Shown here: piece after piece, positions 15,288 to 33,268 of the stretch
Layout of the letters: each line of letters opens with the position of its first letter
Numbering within the stretch: position 1 is the first letter of the stretch
DNA from: DASUPK01 sp963795665
GTDB taxonomy: Bacteria > Actinomycetota > Thermoleophilia > Solirubrobacterales > 70-9
Assembly (NCBI GenBank): GCA_963795665.1
Contig: CAWCIP010000002.1
Coordinates: 62,001 to 126,000 of the forward strand
Length of the DNA stretch: 64,000 nucleotides
Direction: 5' to 3'
Translations under genes and position numbers: made by a program
The notes under the pieces: generated by a model
Seen by the model: only the letters and a program-made list of their open reading frames with translations
Databases searched by the model: none
Told to the model about the DNA's origin: nothing

Positions 15288-15719
15288 ATGGCGAAGAAGG
15301 TCCTCACCCAGATCAAGCTGCAGATCCCCGCCGGTGCCGCGAACCCCGCGCCGCCGGTCGGCCCCGCCCTGGGCCAGCACGGCGTCAACATCATGGAGTT
15401 CTGCAAGGCGTTCAACGCCCAGACCCAGCAGGACGCCGGCACCATCATCCCGGTCGAGATCACGGTTTACGAGGACCGCTCCTTCGACTTCATCACCAAG
15501 ACCCCGCCGGCGGCGGTCCTGATCAAGGAGGCGGCCGGAATCGACAAGGGGTCGGGAGAGCCTCACAGCGAGAAGGTCGGCTCGATCACGGTCGATCAGG
15601 CCCGGCAGATCGCGGAGCGCAAGATGCCCGACCTGAACGCCAACGACATCGACGCCGCCACCAAGATCATCGCCGGCACCGCCCGCTCGATGGGCGTCAC
15701 CGTGGAGGGGTTGAGCTAG
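15288..15719 (+). CDS. rplK: 50S ribosomal protein L11
   Basis: L11 forms the GTPase-associated centre with 23S rRNA and is needed for the stringent response. The 143-aa product starts MAKKVLTQIKLQIPAGAANP, with the PPVGPALGQHGVNIMEFCKAFN signature, and the C-terminal RNA-binding domain ends ARSMGVTVEG. The ATG at 15288 matches the family N-terminus. Its stop overlaps the GTG start of rplA by one base. Confidence 0.96.
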   Translation: MAKKVLTQIKLQIPAGAANPAPPVGPALGQHGVNIMEFCKAFNAQTQQDAGTIIPVEITVYEDRSFDFITKTPPAAVLIKEAAGIDKGSGEPHSEKVGSITVDQARQIAERKMPDLNANDIDAATKIIAGTARSMGVTVEGLS

Positions 15720-16534
15720 TGGCTCGGGGCAAGCGCTACAGAGAGGCCTACGAGAAGATCGACCGCACGACGGCCTATCCGCCGGCGGAGGCGATCCATC
15801 TGATCAAGGAGACCGCCGGCGCGAAGTTCGACGAGACGGTGGAGCTCCACATCCGGCTCGGCGTCAATGTCCGCCACGCCGAGGAGCAGCTGCGCGGGAC
15901 GCTGGCGCTGCCCAAGGGCCTCGGCAAGAACGTCACGATCGCCGTCTTCGCCGAGGGCGATCAGGCTCGCCAGGCCACGGAAGCCGGCGCGGACTTCGTC
16001 GGCTCCGACGACCTCGCCGAGCGCGTCGAGGGTGGCTGGACCGACTTCGACGTCGCGATCGCCCACCCCTCGCAGATGCCGAAGGTCGGGAAGCTCGGCC
16101 GGGTGCTCGGCCCCCAGGGCAAGATGCCCAATCCCAAGGTCGGCACCGTCACCGACGACATCGCCAAGGCGGTCGACGAGGCCAAGGCAGGCAAGATCGA
16201 ATACCGCACGGACCGGCAATCGATCGTTCACCTGACGATCGGCAAGACCAGCTTCTCGGAGGCCGACCTGCTCGAGAACTACGCGGCGGTGATCGAGGAG
16301 ATCATCCGCGCCAAGCCGGCCGCCGCCAAGGGGCGCTACATCCTCTCGATCACCGCGACGACGACGATGGGCCCCGGCGTCCGGATCGACTCCGGGCGCA
16401 CTCGCCGAGGGGAGATCATGCTCGGCGCCGGCGCGTCCGCTGAGGACGGCGACTCGACCGCGGAGGCGCCCCCAAGCGGAGCCGGGGATGCGGCTTCCCC
16501 AGATGAGACCGCGGAGGAGCCGGCGACCGCCTAA
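15719..16534 (+). CDS. rplA: 50S ribosomal protein L1 with acidic C-terminal tail
   Basis: L1 forms the mobile stalk at the E site and in many bacteria represses its own operon. The core is standard (KRYREAYEKIDRTTAYPPAEAI, then LGPQGKMPNPKVGTVT near 135-150). It is followed by about 35 extra residues rich in Asp, Glu, Ala and Ser (GASAEDGDSTAEAPPSG), making 271 aa rather than about 230. The GTG at 15719 overlaps the rplK stop by one base (TAGTG). Confidence 0.95.
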   Translation: MARGKRYREAYEKIDRTTAYPPAEAIHLIKETAGAKFDETVELHIRLGVNVRHAEEQLRGTLALPKGLGKNVTIAVFAEGDQARQATEAGADFVGSDDLAERVEGGWTDFDVAIAHPSQMPKVGKLGRVLGPQGKMPNPKVGTVTDDIAKAVDEAKAGKIEYRTDRQSIVHLTIGKTSFSEADLLENYAAVIEEIIRAKPAAAKGRYILSITATTTMGPGVRIDSGRTRRGEIMLGAGASAEDGDSTAEAPPSGAGDAASPDETAEEPATA

Positions 16535-16552
16535 CATCCCGCGCCCACAGAT

Positions 16553-16663
16553 TGCCGCCCAAGACCGCCGGCGGGACCCAGGTCCAGAAGTCCGGCGCAG
16601 GTGAGCGAGAGTCACCGGTCATCCGACCGCCCGCTCTGGCCCGCCTGCGTGCGGGTCTTTTTG
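16553..16663 (+). ncRNA. L10 leader RNA with attenuator
   Basis: The 172-base rplA-rplJ gap carries the conserved ribosomal-protein leader pattern: GCCGCCCAAGACCGCCGG, then a paired region, ending in the hairpin CCCGC-CTGCGT-GCGGG (16640-16655) followed by a T5 run (16658-16662). In this RNA family, binding of L10(L12)4 to the leader lowers rplJ-rplL expression. The terminal hairpin suggests control by premature termination here. The assignment rests on position and sequence pattern; no covariance search was run. Confidence 0.8.
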
Positions 16664-16706
16664 TTGGCGAGACGGGCGATACCCAGCACCACCAACACCA
16701 CGTCAG

Positions 16707-17432
16707 ATGGACAGAGAGCAAAAGACAGCAGTGGTCGAGGAGCTCGCCACCGAGCTCAAGGACGCGACGGCGATCTTCGCGGTGGACTATCGCGGGATCA
16801 GCGTGCCTCAGGCCGCGGAGCTCCGCGCCGGCCTGCGCGACGCCGACACCCGATTCCGCATCGTCAAGAACCGCCTCACCCTGCGGGCGGCCGACACCGC
16901 CGGTACGGACGGGCTCAAGGAGCACCTGAGCGGCCCCACCGCACTCGCTCTGGTCAAGGGCGACGCCGCGCTGGCCGCGAAGACTCTCCGGCGACTTGGC
17001 ACCGAGTGGGAGTTGCTCGAATACAAGGGCGGCCTGATGGACGGCGAGGTGCTCGATCCCGACACCTTCACGGCCATCGCCCGCCTTCCCGGCCGCGAAG
17101 CCCTCAACGCTCAGCTCGCCGGCGTCGTCGCCAGCCCGATCACCGGCCTGGTCCGGGGCCTGGGCTCGATGATCCAGGGCCTGGCACTGCAGCTCGGCCA
17201 GATCGCCGAGCAGGGCCTGGTCAGCGGCGAGGCGCCCAAGGATGAGGAGCCTCCAGCCGACCCCGAGCCGACCGACTCTCCGGAGGAGACATCCGAGGAG
17301 CAGGCGCCGGAAGGCGAGGACGCCGGCCAGGGCGAGGCCGAGGAGACGGGGGAGGGCGATGCCGACATCGCCGAAGAGCCCCCGGAAGAAACTTCAGAAG
17401 ACTCTGACGAGAACAAGGAGGACAGCGAGTAG
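16707..17432 (+). CDS. rplJ: 50S ribosomal protein L10 with acidic C-terminal extension
   Basis: L10 anchors the L7/L12 dimers of the stalk. The normal domain covers residues 1-175 (MDREQKTAVVEELATELKDATAIFAVDYRGISV, RIVKNRLTLRAA). About 65 extra residues dominated by Glu, Asp, Pro and Ser follow (EEPPADPEPTDSPEE and similar). The extension comes after the helix that normally binds L12, so it may alter stalk properties. The ATG at 16707 follows the L10 leader RNA. rplL starts at the next base after its stop. Confidence 0.95.
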   Translation: MDREQKTAVVEELATELKDATAIFAVDYRGISVPQAAELRAGLRDADTRFRIVKNRLTLRAADTAGTDGLKEHLSGPTALALVKGDAALAAKTLRRLGTEWELLEYKGGLMDGEVLDPDTFTAIARLPGREALNAQLAGVVASPITGLVRGLGSMIQGLALQLGQIAEQGLVSGEAPKDEEPPADPEPTDSPEETSEEQAPEGEDAGQGEAEETGEGDADIAEEPPEETSEDSDENKEDSE

Positions 17433-17816
17433 ATGGCCACCAGCACACAAGACTGGATCGAGGAGCTCAAGGGAATCTCGGTTCTGGAGCTTTCCGAGCG
17501 CATCAAGGCGCTCGAGGAGGAGTTCGGCGTCTCCGCGACCGCCGTCGCAGCAGCCGCACCCGCCGCAGGCGGTCCGGCCGGCGATGGGGCGGGCGAGGAG
17601 GAGGCTGGGACGGTTGATCTCGTCCTGACCGGCTCCGGCGACAAGAAGATCGGCGTGATCAAGGTCGTCCGCGCCGCCACCGGGCTCGGCCTCAAGGAGG
17701 CCAAGGCTCTCGTTGACGAGGCTCCCAAGCCCGTCAAGGAGGCGATCGAGCGCGAGGAGGCCGAGGGCCTGCTCAAGGAGATCGAAGAGGCCGGCGGCAC
17801 TGCCGAGATCAAGTAG
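17433..17816 (+). CDS. rplL: 50S ribosomal protein L7/L12
   Basis: The stalk protein that recruits translation GTPases. The 127-aa product has an N-terminal dimer domain WIEELKGISVLELSERIKALEEEFGV, an Ala/Gly-rich hinge (AAAAPAAGGPAGDGAG) and the C-terminal domain with KKIGVIKVVRAATGLGLKEAKALVDEAP. It begins immediately after rplJ. The 194-base region downstream carries the rpoB promoter. Confidence 0.96.
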   Translation: MATSTQDWIEELKGISVLELSERIKALEEEFGVSATAVAAAAPAAGGPAGDGAGEEEAGTVDLVLTGSGDKKIGVIKVVRAATGLGLKEAKALVDEAPKPVKEAIEREEAEGLLKEIEEAGGTAEIK

Positions 17817-17897
17817 GTACGAACCAGAAACTGCTTCAAACCGCCCAGATTGGGAGTAAGATCCCGGCACCTGCCCCCCGGGGCGTGTTAGCAACCC

Positions 17898-17926
17898 TTG
17901 ACCAAAGGGCTGCCGTGCGTTACTAT
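17898..17926 (+). promoter_or_regulatory. Sigma-70 type promoter for rpoBC
   Basis: TTGACC (17898-17903) and TACTAT (17921-17926) are separated by 17 bases, close to the consensus. They lie 85 bases upstream of the rpoB start in the rplL-rpoB gap. This would let the polymerase subunits be transcribed apart from the L10-controlled ribosomal genes. It is one of the two best promoters in the window. Confidence 0.75.
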
Positions 17927-18010
17927 GCACGGTTCGCGCGCCCGGTGAGCCCTGCTGCCTGATTCTTGCGCGGTCTCACAAGCCTTCTAATACTTTGAGG
18001 AGTCGCCGAG

Positions 18011-25641
<7,631 letters not shown>

Positions 25642-25706
25642 GGACGTAGCTCTAGGCGGGCGGGTCCTGTCGACCAGCGCTGTGCCTGACTGATCCTCTC
25701 CTGTGG

Positions 25707-26102
25707 CTAGGTGCCGGCTTGCCCCTGCACAAGGCCGACGAGGTGGTCTTCAGGGTCGCTGAAGAGGCCGATCACTAGGTCCCCGCCCATTGACTCCGGG
25801 CCCATCACCTTGGTGCCGCCGAGCTTCTCGACCTGTTCCAAGGATGCGCCCACGTCGGGGACCTCGATGTAGAAGGTGACGTGGCCCTCGTAGTCCTCCG
25901 GTCCCACGCCGACGCCGCCGCCGATTCCGATGCCGTCTGGGTTCGTATTGCCGTCGCGCGCCACGAGCGCGTACGGAGGTACACCCTCCTGACCGGCGCC
26001 CGGCGGCTCGTCGTAGCTCCATCCGGCGACGTCGGAATAGAAGCTCTTCAGCTTCTCGAAGTCCTTCCCAACCACCTCGAAATGCACCACGGGCTGACCC
26101 AT
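25707..26102 (-). CDS. VOC family (glyoxalase/bleomycin-resistance fold) protein
   Basis: A 131-aa single-unit vicinal-oxygen-chelate protein: VVHFEVVGKDFEKLKSFYSDVAGW opens the fold, YALVARDG and GHVTFYIEVPDVGASLEQVEKLGG form the second half, and it ends GLFSDPEDHLVGLVQG. The putative metal ligands (H7, E-type residues in HVTFYIEV, and D/H in DPEDH) are only partly the glyoxalase I set, so the reaction is open. ATG 26102 is preceded by GAGGGAAC. It is convergent with rpoC. Confidence 0.8.
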   Translation of the reverse strand: MGQPVVHFEVVGKDFEKLKSFYSDVAGWSYDEPPGAGQEGVPPYALVARDGNTNPDGIGIGGGVGVGPEDYEGHVTFYIEVPDVGASLEQVEKLGGTKVMGPESMGGDLVIGLFSDPEDHLVGLVQGQAGT

Positions 26103-26137
26103 GTCGGTTCCCTCCTGTGTTGTCGTTGTTGTCGGCT

Positions 26138-26461
26138 CTAGCTGCCGGCGGGGGTGTGCTCGCGCCGCTCATGCGCCGCCGTTCCGGGGGCCATCCTCGG
26201 CTGGATCACCGGTGTCCCGGTGCGGCGGCCAGGCGGGTAGTCCGGCCGTGCCTGGGCGGAGCCGCCGTGCGGTCCGCGGCGCGGGCCCCGCGGCTTGGTG
26301 GGGTCCCGGCGGAAGCGCCTGAAGCTGTGGTCGTCGGCATCGCCGGGAAGATCCTCCAGCTGCGGCTCGTCCTTGACGGCCCAGTAGATCAGCCACATCC
26401 CGTAGAGGACGGGGATCTTCAGGATCACGGCCAAGAAGATGATCGGCACCACCTCTCCCAT
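26138..26461 (-). CDS. Small membrane protein of unknown function
   Basis: A 107-aa product. Residues 2-25 form one hydrophobic helix (VPIIFLAVILKIPVLYGMWLIYWAV). A charged, Pro/Arg-rich cytoplasmic tail follows (RRFRRDPTKPRGPRRGP). No family is recognised. The ATG at 26461 is chosen because it places the helix at the N-terminus; the frame is open further upstream but with unrelated composition. It lies between the VOC gene and the HAD gene on the same strand. Confidence 0.5.
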   Translation of the reverse strand: MGEVVPIIFLAVILKIPVLYGMWLIYWAVKDEPQLEDLPGDADDHSFRRFRRDPTKPRGPRRGPHGGSAQARPDYPPGRRTGTPVIQPRMAPGTAAHERREHTPAGS

Positions 26462-26495
26462 TCCGGCGAGTGTACCTCTGCATCGTTGACGGAGC

Positions 26496-26532
26496 ACGGC
26501 TTCGCCATCAGGTCGCGGCCACAAGCGGCCGC
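26496..26532 (-). repeat. REP-like 37-bp element, copy 1 (inverted relative to copy 2)
   Basis: On the minus strand this reads GCGGCC-GCTTGT-GGCCGC followed by a block ending GATGGCGAAGCCGT. It matches the plus strand at 28030-28066 in 34 of 37 positions. Each copy contains its own 6-bp hairpin. It overlaps the last base of the HAD-like gene. The two copies face each other across the HAD, rpsL and rpsG genes. Confidence 0.6.
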
Positions 26533-27068
26533 TAGCGGGGCTCGAAACCGTCTGTGACCCAGCGCTCGAGCGCCTCGACGTGGACGTCGAGGAGGCCGAC
26601 GTCGGACTCCGTCGGGACGAGCAGGGTGGGCGCGGATCGCATCTCGGCCCATGAATGACAGCTCGAGTCCAGGCTGTCGTCGATCCATGCGAGCGGCCGG
26701 GTTCCCCCATATTCCTCGAGCGCCTCGAGCTTCCAGTGGGCGGTGCCGAACCGCGCCCGGCCGTCGAAGGTGAGGTAGGGGAGCTCCGGGACCCCGAGGA
26801 TCCCCGGCAGGCTGTCGTTGGCGCGGTCCTCCCAGCCGCTCGCCCAGACGAGCTCGTAGGACTGGGCCAGGCGAGTGAGCCGCGGGCCCGTCTCGAGCGC
26901 GATGCAGTGGAGCATCCCGTCGATCAGGTGAAACTCCCCCGGTGCTTTGCTCGGGTCGCCCCTGCCGGGCTCGACGGACTGGTCGAAGCCGAAGAGGCTG
27001 ATCACACCGTCGATGTCGACGGCGAGGACGGGCGCATCGCCGGTCGCCTTCTTGCGGAACAGGGGCAT
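26532..27068 (-). CDS. HAD-superfamily protein of the 'Swiss Army Knife' RNA-repair type
   Basis: A 178-aa product. The HAD nucleophile motif is VLAVDIDGVISLF (residues 12-24, D-x-D-G). A later LAWIDDS supplies acidic motif IV, and ELVWASGWEDRAN looks like the motif II Thr/Ser segment. The arrangement matches the HAD domain described in RNA-repair 'SAK' proteins, but here it stands alone, so an RNA-repair role is only suggested. The ATG at 27068 is chosen because residues upstream do not look coding. It is divergent from rpsL, only 34 bases away. Confidence 0.65.
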   Translation of the reverse strand: MPLFRKKATGDAPVLAVDIDGVISLFGFDQSVEPGRGDPSKAPGEFHLIDGMLHCIALETGPRLTRLAQSYELVWASGWEDRANDSLPGILGVPELPYLTFDGRARFGTAHWKLEALEEYGGTRPLAWIDDSLDSSCHSWAEMRSAPTLLVPTESDVGLLDVHVEALERWVTDGFEPR

Positions 27069-27102
27069 GGGCGCGAAGGGTATTTGGCTACCATGCACCG
27101 CC

Positions 27103-27498
27103 GTGCCTAACACCAATCAGCTCGTCCGCAAGGGACGAACCCACAAGAAGAAGAAGATGTCGACACCGGGCCTGAAGTCTGGCCAGGGTCGCAAGAAGCG
27201 CGTCGCCGCTCCGCAGCGGCGTGGCGTGTGCACCCGCGTCGCCACCGTGACCCCGAAGAAGCCGAACTCGGCCCTTCGGAAGATCGCCAGGGTTCGCCTC
27301 ACGAACGGGCTCGAGGTGACGAGCTACATCCCCGGCGAGGGTCACAACCTCCAGGAGCACTCGGTCGTCCTCGTCAGGGGTGGTCGCGTCAAGGACCTCC
27401 CGGGCGTCCGCTACAAGGTCGTGCGCGGCGCCCTCGACGCGGCCGGGGTCTCCGACCGGAAGCAGGGCCGTTCGCTCTACGGAGTGAAGGCCTCCTAG
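27103..27498 (+). CDS. rpsL: 30S ribosomal protein S12
   Basis: Decoding-centre protein, 131 aa. It begins (V/M)PNTNQLVRKGRTHKKKK and contains TPKKPNSALRKIARVRLTNG and VRGGRVKDLPGVRY, with wild-type lysines at the streptomycin positions. GTG at 27103 fits the family N-terminus. A TACCAT hexamer at 27088-27093 could be a -10 box giving a very short leader. rpsG follows after one base, but fusA is separated by more than 1.7 kb. Confidence 0.96.
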   Translation: MPNTNQLVRKGRTHKKKKMSTPGLKSGQGRKKRVAAPQRRGVCTRVATVTPKKPNSALRKIARVRLTNGLEVTSYIPGEGHNLQEHSVVLVRGGRVKDLPGVRYKVVRGALDAAGVSDRKQGRSLYGVKAS

Positions 27499-27499
27499 G

Positions 27500-27970
27500 A
27501 TGCCGCGGCGCAACCAGGCCACGATTCGGCTGCTCGAGCCCGACTCGCTCTATCGGAGCCGTCTCGTTCAGCAGGTGATCAACAAGGTGATGACCGACGG
27601 CAAGAAGTCGGTGGCCGAGCAGATCACCTACGACGCCCTCGCCCTGGTGGGCGAGCGCACCGGGAACAGCCCGGTCGAGGAGCTGGAGAGCGCAATCAAG
27701 CAGCTCACGCCCGTCCTCGAGGTCCGCTCGCGGCGCGTCGGTGGCGCCACCTACCAGGTGCCCGTCGAGGTGCCGGCTCGTCGCGCCCGCACGCTGGCGG
27801 TTCGCTGGATGGTCGAGTTCGCCAGGGCCCGGGGAGAGAAGTCGATGGCCGAGCGACTCGCGAACGAGATCCTCGATGCCGCGAAGCAGCAGGGCAACGC
27901 CTGGAAGCGGAAGGACGACATCTACCGCATGGCCCAGGCGAATAAGGCATTTGCTCATTACCGCTGGTAG
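27500..27970 (+). CDS. rpsG: 30S ribosomal protein S7
   Basis: S7 starts assembly of the 30S head and touches E-site tRNA. The 156-aa product begins PRRNQATIRLLEPDSLYRSRLVQQVINKVM and contains VRSRRVGGATYQVPVEV and the C-terminal helix AFAHYRW. The ATG at 27500 lies one base after the rpsL stop. Downstream is a cluster of hairpins and a convergent gene instead of the usual fusA. Confidence 0.96.
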   Translation: MPRRNQATIRLLEPDSLYRSRLVQQVINKVMTDGKKSVAEQITYDALALVGERTGNSPVEELESAIKQLTPVLEVRSRRVGGATYQVPVEVPARRARTLAVRWMVEFARARGEKSMAERLANEILDAAKQQGNAWKRKDDIYRMAQANKAFAHYRW

Positions 27971-28103
27971 CGGCCACCAGGCCGCTCTCTACAGGAGCGA
28001 AGGGCGAAGCCCGTAGCGACTTATTTTGGGCGGCCGCTCGTGGCCGCGTCTTGATGGCGAAGCCGTCCCGCGATTACTCGCCCCGGCTTCGCTCGAGCCG
28101 GGG
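27969..28103. terminator. Hairpin cluster downstream of rpsG (bidirectional end region)
   Basis: Three perfect inverted repeats lie in 135 bases between convergent genes: AGCGGCC-ACCA-GGCCGCT (27969-27986), GCGGCC-GCTCGT-GGCCGC (28030-28047, inside the REP-like element) and CCCCGGCT-7-AGCCGGGG (28081-28103). None has a strong T-tract. They probably stop or stabilise transcripts from rpsG and from the membrane genes on the other strand; the last overlaps the 3' end of the 28074-28619 gene. Confidence 0.5.
28030..28066 (+). repeat. REP-like 37-bp element, copy 2
   Basis: GCGGCC-GCTCGT-GGCCGC followed by a block ending GATGGCGAAGCCGT. It is the inverted partner of 26496-26532 with 3 mismatches. 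The 14-mer TGATGGCGAAGCCG also appears inside rplC (about 33937-33950), which suggests a dispersed family. Confidence 0.6.
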
Positions 28104-28619
28104 TGTGGCCGGTTCGGGGACGGCGCCATCGTGGATGCGCCCGCCGTGTGTCTCAGCGGCGGATGTGCGGTCGGGCCTCATCGTGGCGAGCGCCGCTCCG
28201 CAGACGGTGAGCACCAGGGCGCCGATCAGCTCCAGCCAGAAGCCCGCGACCGGTTTCGCCTCGGCGTCGATGAAGGACTGACGCGGGTCATCCAGGGTCC
28301 CGACGTTGTTCACCTTCGGCAGATCGCCGATCAGGAAGATCAGCAGGGCCACCAGGCCGCAGACGCCGATCGCCACGGCGGCGACCTGGCCGAGCTGCTG
28401 GCCGCGGGCGGCGATCGCGACCACGAGGAGGATCAGGGCGAAGATCGCGAGCACCAGCGTCGCGTAGCCGTGCTGATCGGAGGCGCTGATCGCCTTCAGG
28501 GCCTCTCCGCCGGGAGGGGTCAGATGGAAGATGTCGGTGAACTGCGAGACGCCGAGCATCCCGGCGGCGGCCGCGCAGGCGAGCACCAGCAGGGTCTCGG
28601 TCCGTGGCAGCTTCCTCAT
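28074..28619 (-). CDS. Four-helix membrane protein, paralog of its upstream neighbour
   Basis: A 181-aa product with four predicted membrane helices: LLVLACAAAAGMLGVSQF, ATLVLAIFALILLVVAIAA, VAAVAIGVCGLVALLIFLIG and GFWLELIGALVLTVCGAAL. It shares G-(V/I)-S-Q-F-x-D after helix 1 and GFW-x-E before helix 4 with the product of 28616-29476, so the two are tandem paralogs. The family is not recognised. The ATG at 28619 overlaps the upstream stop (ATGA), so the pair is translationally coupled. Confidence 0.65.
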   Translation of the reverse strand: MRKLPRTETLLVLACAAAAGMLGVSQFTDIFHLTPPGGEALKAISASDQHGYATLVLAIFALILLVVAIAARGQQLGQVAAVAIGVCGLVALLIFLIGDLPKVNNVGTLDDPRQSFIDAEAKPVAGFWLELIGALVLTVCGAALATMRPDRTSAAETHGGRIHDGAVPEPATPRLERSRGE

Positions 28620-29476
28620 GACTCGGTCTGCAGGCCGGGCGAGATGCGACCGACTTCCCTGTGTGAGGCCGACTCCCTCCCGCCGGCCGGCATGGCTCCG
28701 CCTCTCCTCTCTGCGGCCACGCCGCGAGAGTAGTGGGCGAGCAGGCCGCCGCAAAGGATCAGCACCGCCGAGCAGGCCACCTCCGCCCAGAAGCCCTGGA
28801 GGAGGACCGCCTGCGAGCCGCTGAAGGCCAGGCCGGGACGCCCGGCATCCAGGCCCTGCGGCAGGTCGACGGCGAGGGCGACCGCCAGGCCAAGCAGGCC
28901 GCAGAGCGCAACGGCCCCCGCGAACCGCGTCTGGCCGCGATAGGTGGCGATAACCAGGACTACGGCGGCTACGGCGATCGGGATGAGCACCCAGAGATGG
29001 GCGCTCCCCGCGGTCTCGGCGCCAACGACGGGCGCCGGAGCCACCGAGCCGACCTCCCCGGCGTAGTTGGGGGAATCCACCGCGACCCCGTGGTAGTCGA
29101 AGAACTGGGAGATCCCGAGCCCGATCGCGGCCGCGATTCCGACGAAGGCGACCGTGGGCAGCGGGGTGACGTGCCGCCGCAAGCCGCGCCCCGTGGCGGT
29201 GGCCACCACCCTCGCTCGGCGCGCGAGCCAGCCGGCGGCGACCTGCCCGAGCTCCGAGAGCAGCGCGATCAGGGCAGCGAACAGCTTGATCACGAACAGC
29301 AGGGCGCCCGTTATGTACGGGGCCAGCCAGGCGACGAAGCGGGCCGCGGGCGCCACCACCGGGCGAAGCTTCCTTGCCTCCGCGCGGCGCCTTCGGGAGA
29401 GCGCGCGGCCCTCCTGGCGGGTGCGCTCGGTGAGCTCATCGAGGCTGAGAGGCCGCTTGCGGTCCTCCGGGCTCAT
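28616..29476 (-). CDS. Membrane protein with amphipathic N-terminus, paralog of 28074-28619
   Basis: A 286-aa product. The basic N-terminal segment (SLDELTERTRQEGRALSRRRRAEARKLRP) is followed by a helix pair near 50-80, and then a four-helix unit like that of the next gene (VAFVGIAAAIGLGISQFFD, LWVLIPIAVAAVVLVIATY, GAVALCGLLGLAVALAVD, GFWAEVACSAVLILCGGLL). The function is unknown. The pair runs opposite to rpsG and fusA and splits the str operon. The ATG at 29476 is 247 bases divergent from fusA. Confidence 0.65.
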   Translation of the reverse strand: MSPEDRKRPLSLDELTERTRQEGRALSRRRRAEARKLRPVVAPAARFVAWLAPYITGALLFVIKLFAALIALLSELGQVAAGWLARRARVVATATGRGLRRHVTPLPTVAFVGIAAAIGLGISQFFDYHGVAVDSPNYAGEVGSVAPAPVVGAETAGSAHLWVLIPIAVAAVVLVIATYRGQTRFAGAVALCGLLGLAVALAVDLPQGLDAGRPGLAFSGSQAVLLQGFWAEVACSAVLILCGGLLAHYSRGVAAERRGGAMPAGGRESASHREVGRISPGLQTES

Positions 29477-29511
29477 GCCTGGCTCCTACCTGGGAGCCCT
29501 CGGACCGCTGC

Positions 29512-29645
29512 TATCATCGTCCGTCGCTCGGGGGTGCCCCCAAAGGGCCCCGTGGGCGTTAACCGTTTCGATGGAGAACGGCGCGACATAGGAGAAGTTC
29601 GGGTCGAAGAGACGCTTTGCGCTCGGGCCCGTAAGGGCCTTTTTT
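29512..29645 (+). promoter_or_regulatory. fusA leader: -10 element and intrinsic attenuator
   Basis: The 246-base fusA upstream region starts with TATCAT (29512-29517), a plausible -10 without a clear -35. It contains a GGGG..CCCC hairpin (about 29530-29541) and ends with GGCCC-GTAA-GGGCC (29626-29639) followed by six T residues (29640-29645). That is an intrinsic terminator 78 bases before the fusA start. A terminator inside a leader suggests attenuation of fusA-tuf. No known riboswitch family is recognised. Confidence 0.6.
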
Positions 29646-29722
29646 CTGCGCGAATACCGAACTCAGACTAACCGTTCCGCCCCTCCGTCACGCCAGTACG
29701 ACCGAGAGCGACCAAGAGGATC

Positions 29723-31837
<2,115 letters not shown>

Positions 31838-31850
31838 GCCGTTTGCTGGC

Positions 31851-31904
31851 TATATTCCCCAGGTTGGTCAGCAACCGAACCAACTTCCGCAAAACCCACT
31901 TAAA
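31851..31904 (+). promoter_or_regulatory. fusA-tuf spacer with -10-like box and small hairpin
   Basis: TATATT (31851-31856) could be the -10 of an extra tuf promoter, though its -35 region is poor. GTTGGT and ACCAAC (about 31863-31884) form a 6-bp inverted repeat with a 10-base loop. A separate tuf transcript is common because EF-Tu is needed in excess. The AAAGGAG ribosome site lies at about 31924-31930. Confidence 0.35.
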
Positions 31905-31934
31905 GACCCCAACTAGACCCCCCAAAGGAGCGAG

Positions 31935-33119
<1,185 letters not shown>

Positions 33120-33125
33120 CTCCAG

Positions 33126-33149
33126 GACGGGCCCCCTCGGGGGCCCGTC
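33126..33149 (+). terminator. GC-rich terminator-like hairpin after tuf
   Basis: GACGGGCCCCC-TC-GGGGGCCCGTC is a perfect 11-bp inverted repeat 7 bases after the tuf stop. The following bases (GTTAGTAGTA) are only weakly T-rich. It likely ends the fusA-tuf transcript and separates it from the S10 block. Confidence 0.6.
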
Positions 33150-33209
33150 GTTAGTAGTACGGCCCTCCCACCAGGGCAAAGGGCCCGGACAACTGCAAGA
33201 CATACGACC

Positions 33210-33243
33210 AGGGCGCGGCCCTTATCCACCGGGGCGGCGCCCT
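33210..33243 (+). promoter_or_regulatory. Hairpin in the leader of the S10 operon
   Basis: AGGGCGC (33210-33216) pairs with GCGCCCT (33237-33243), with a smaller inner GCCC/GGGC pairing, 26 bases before rpsJ. In several bacteria the S10 operon leader is an autoregulatory target of L4. Whether this hairpin has that role is unknown. No convincing promoter hexamers were found in 33150-33209. Confidence 0.35.
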
Positions 33244-33268
33244 AGCTGCGCGAAGAGAGCAGAACGAA

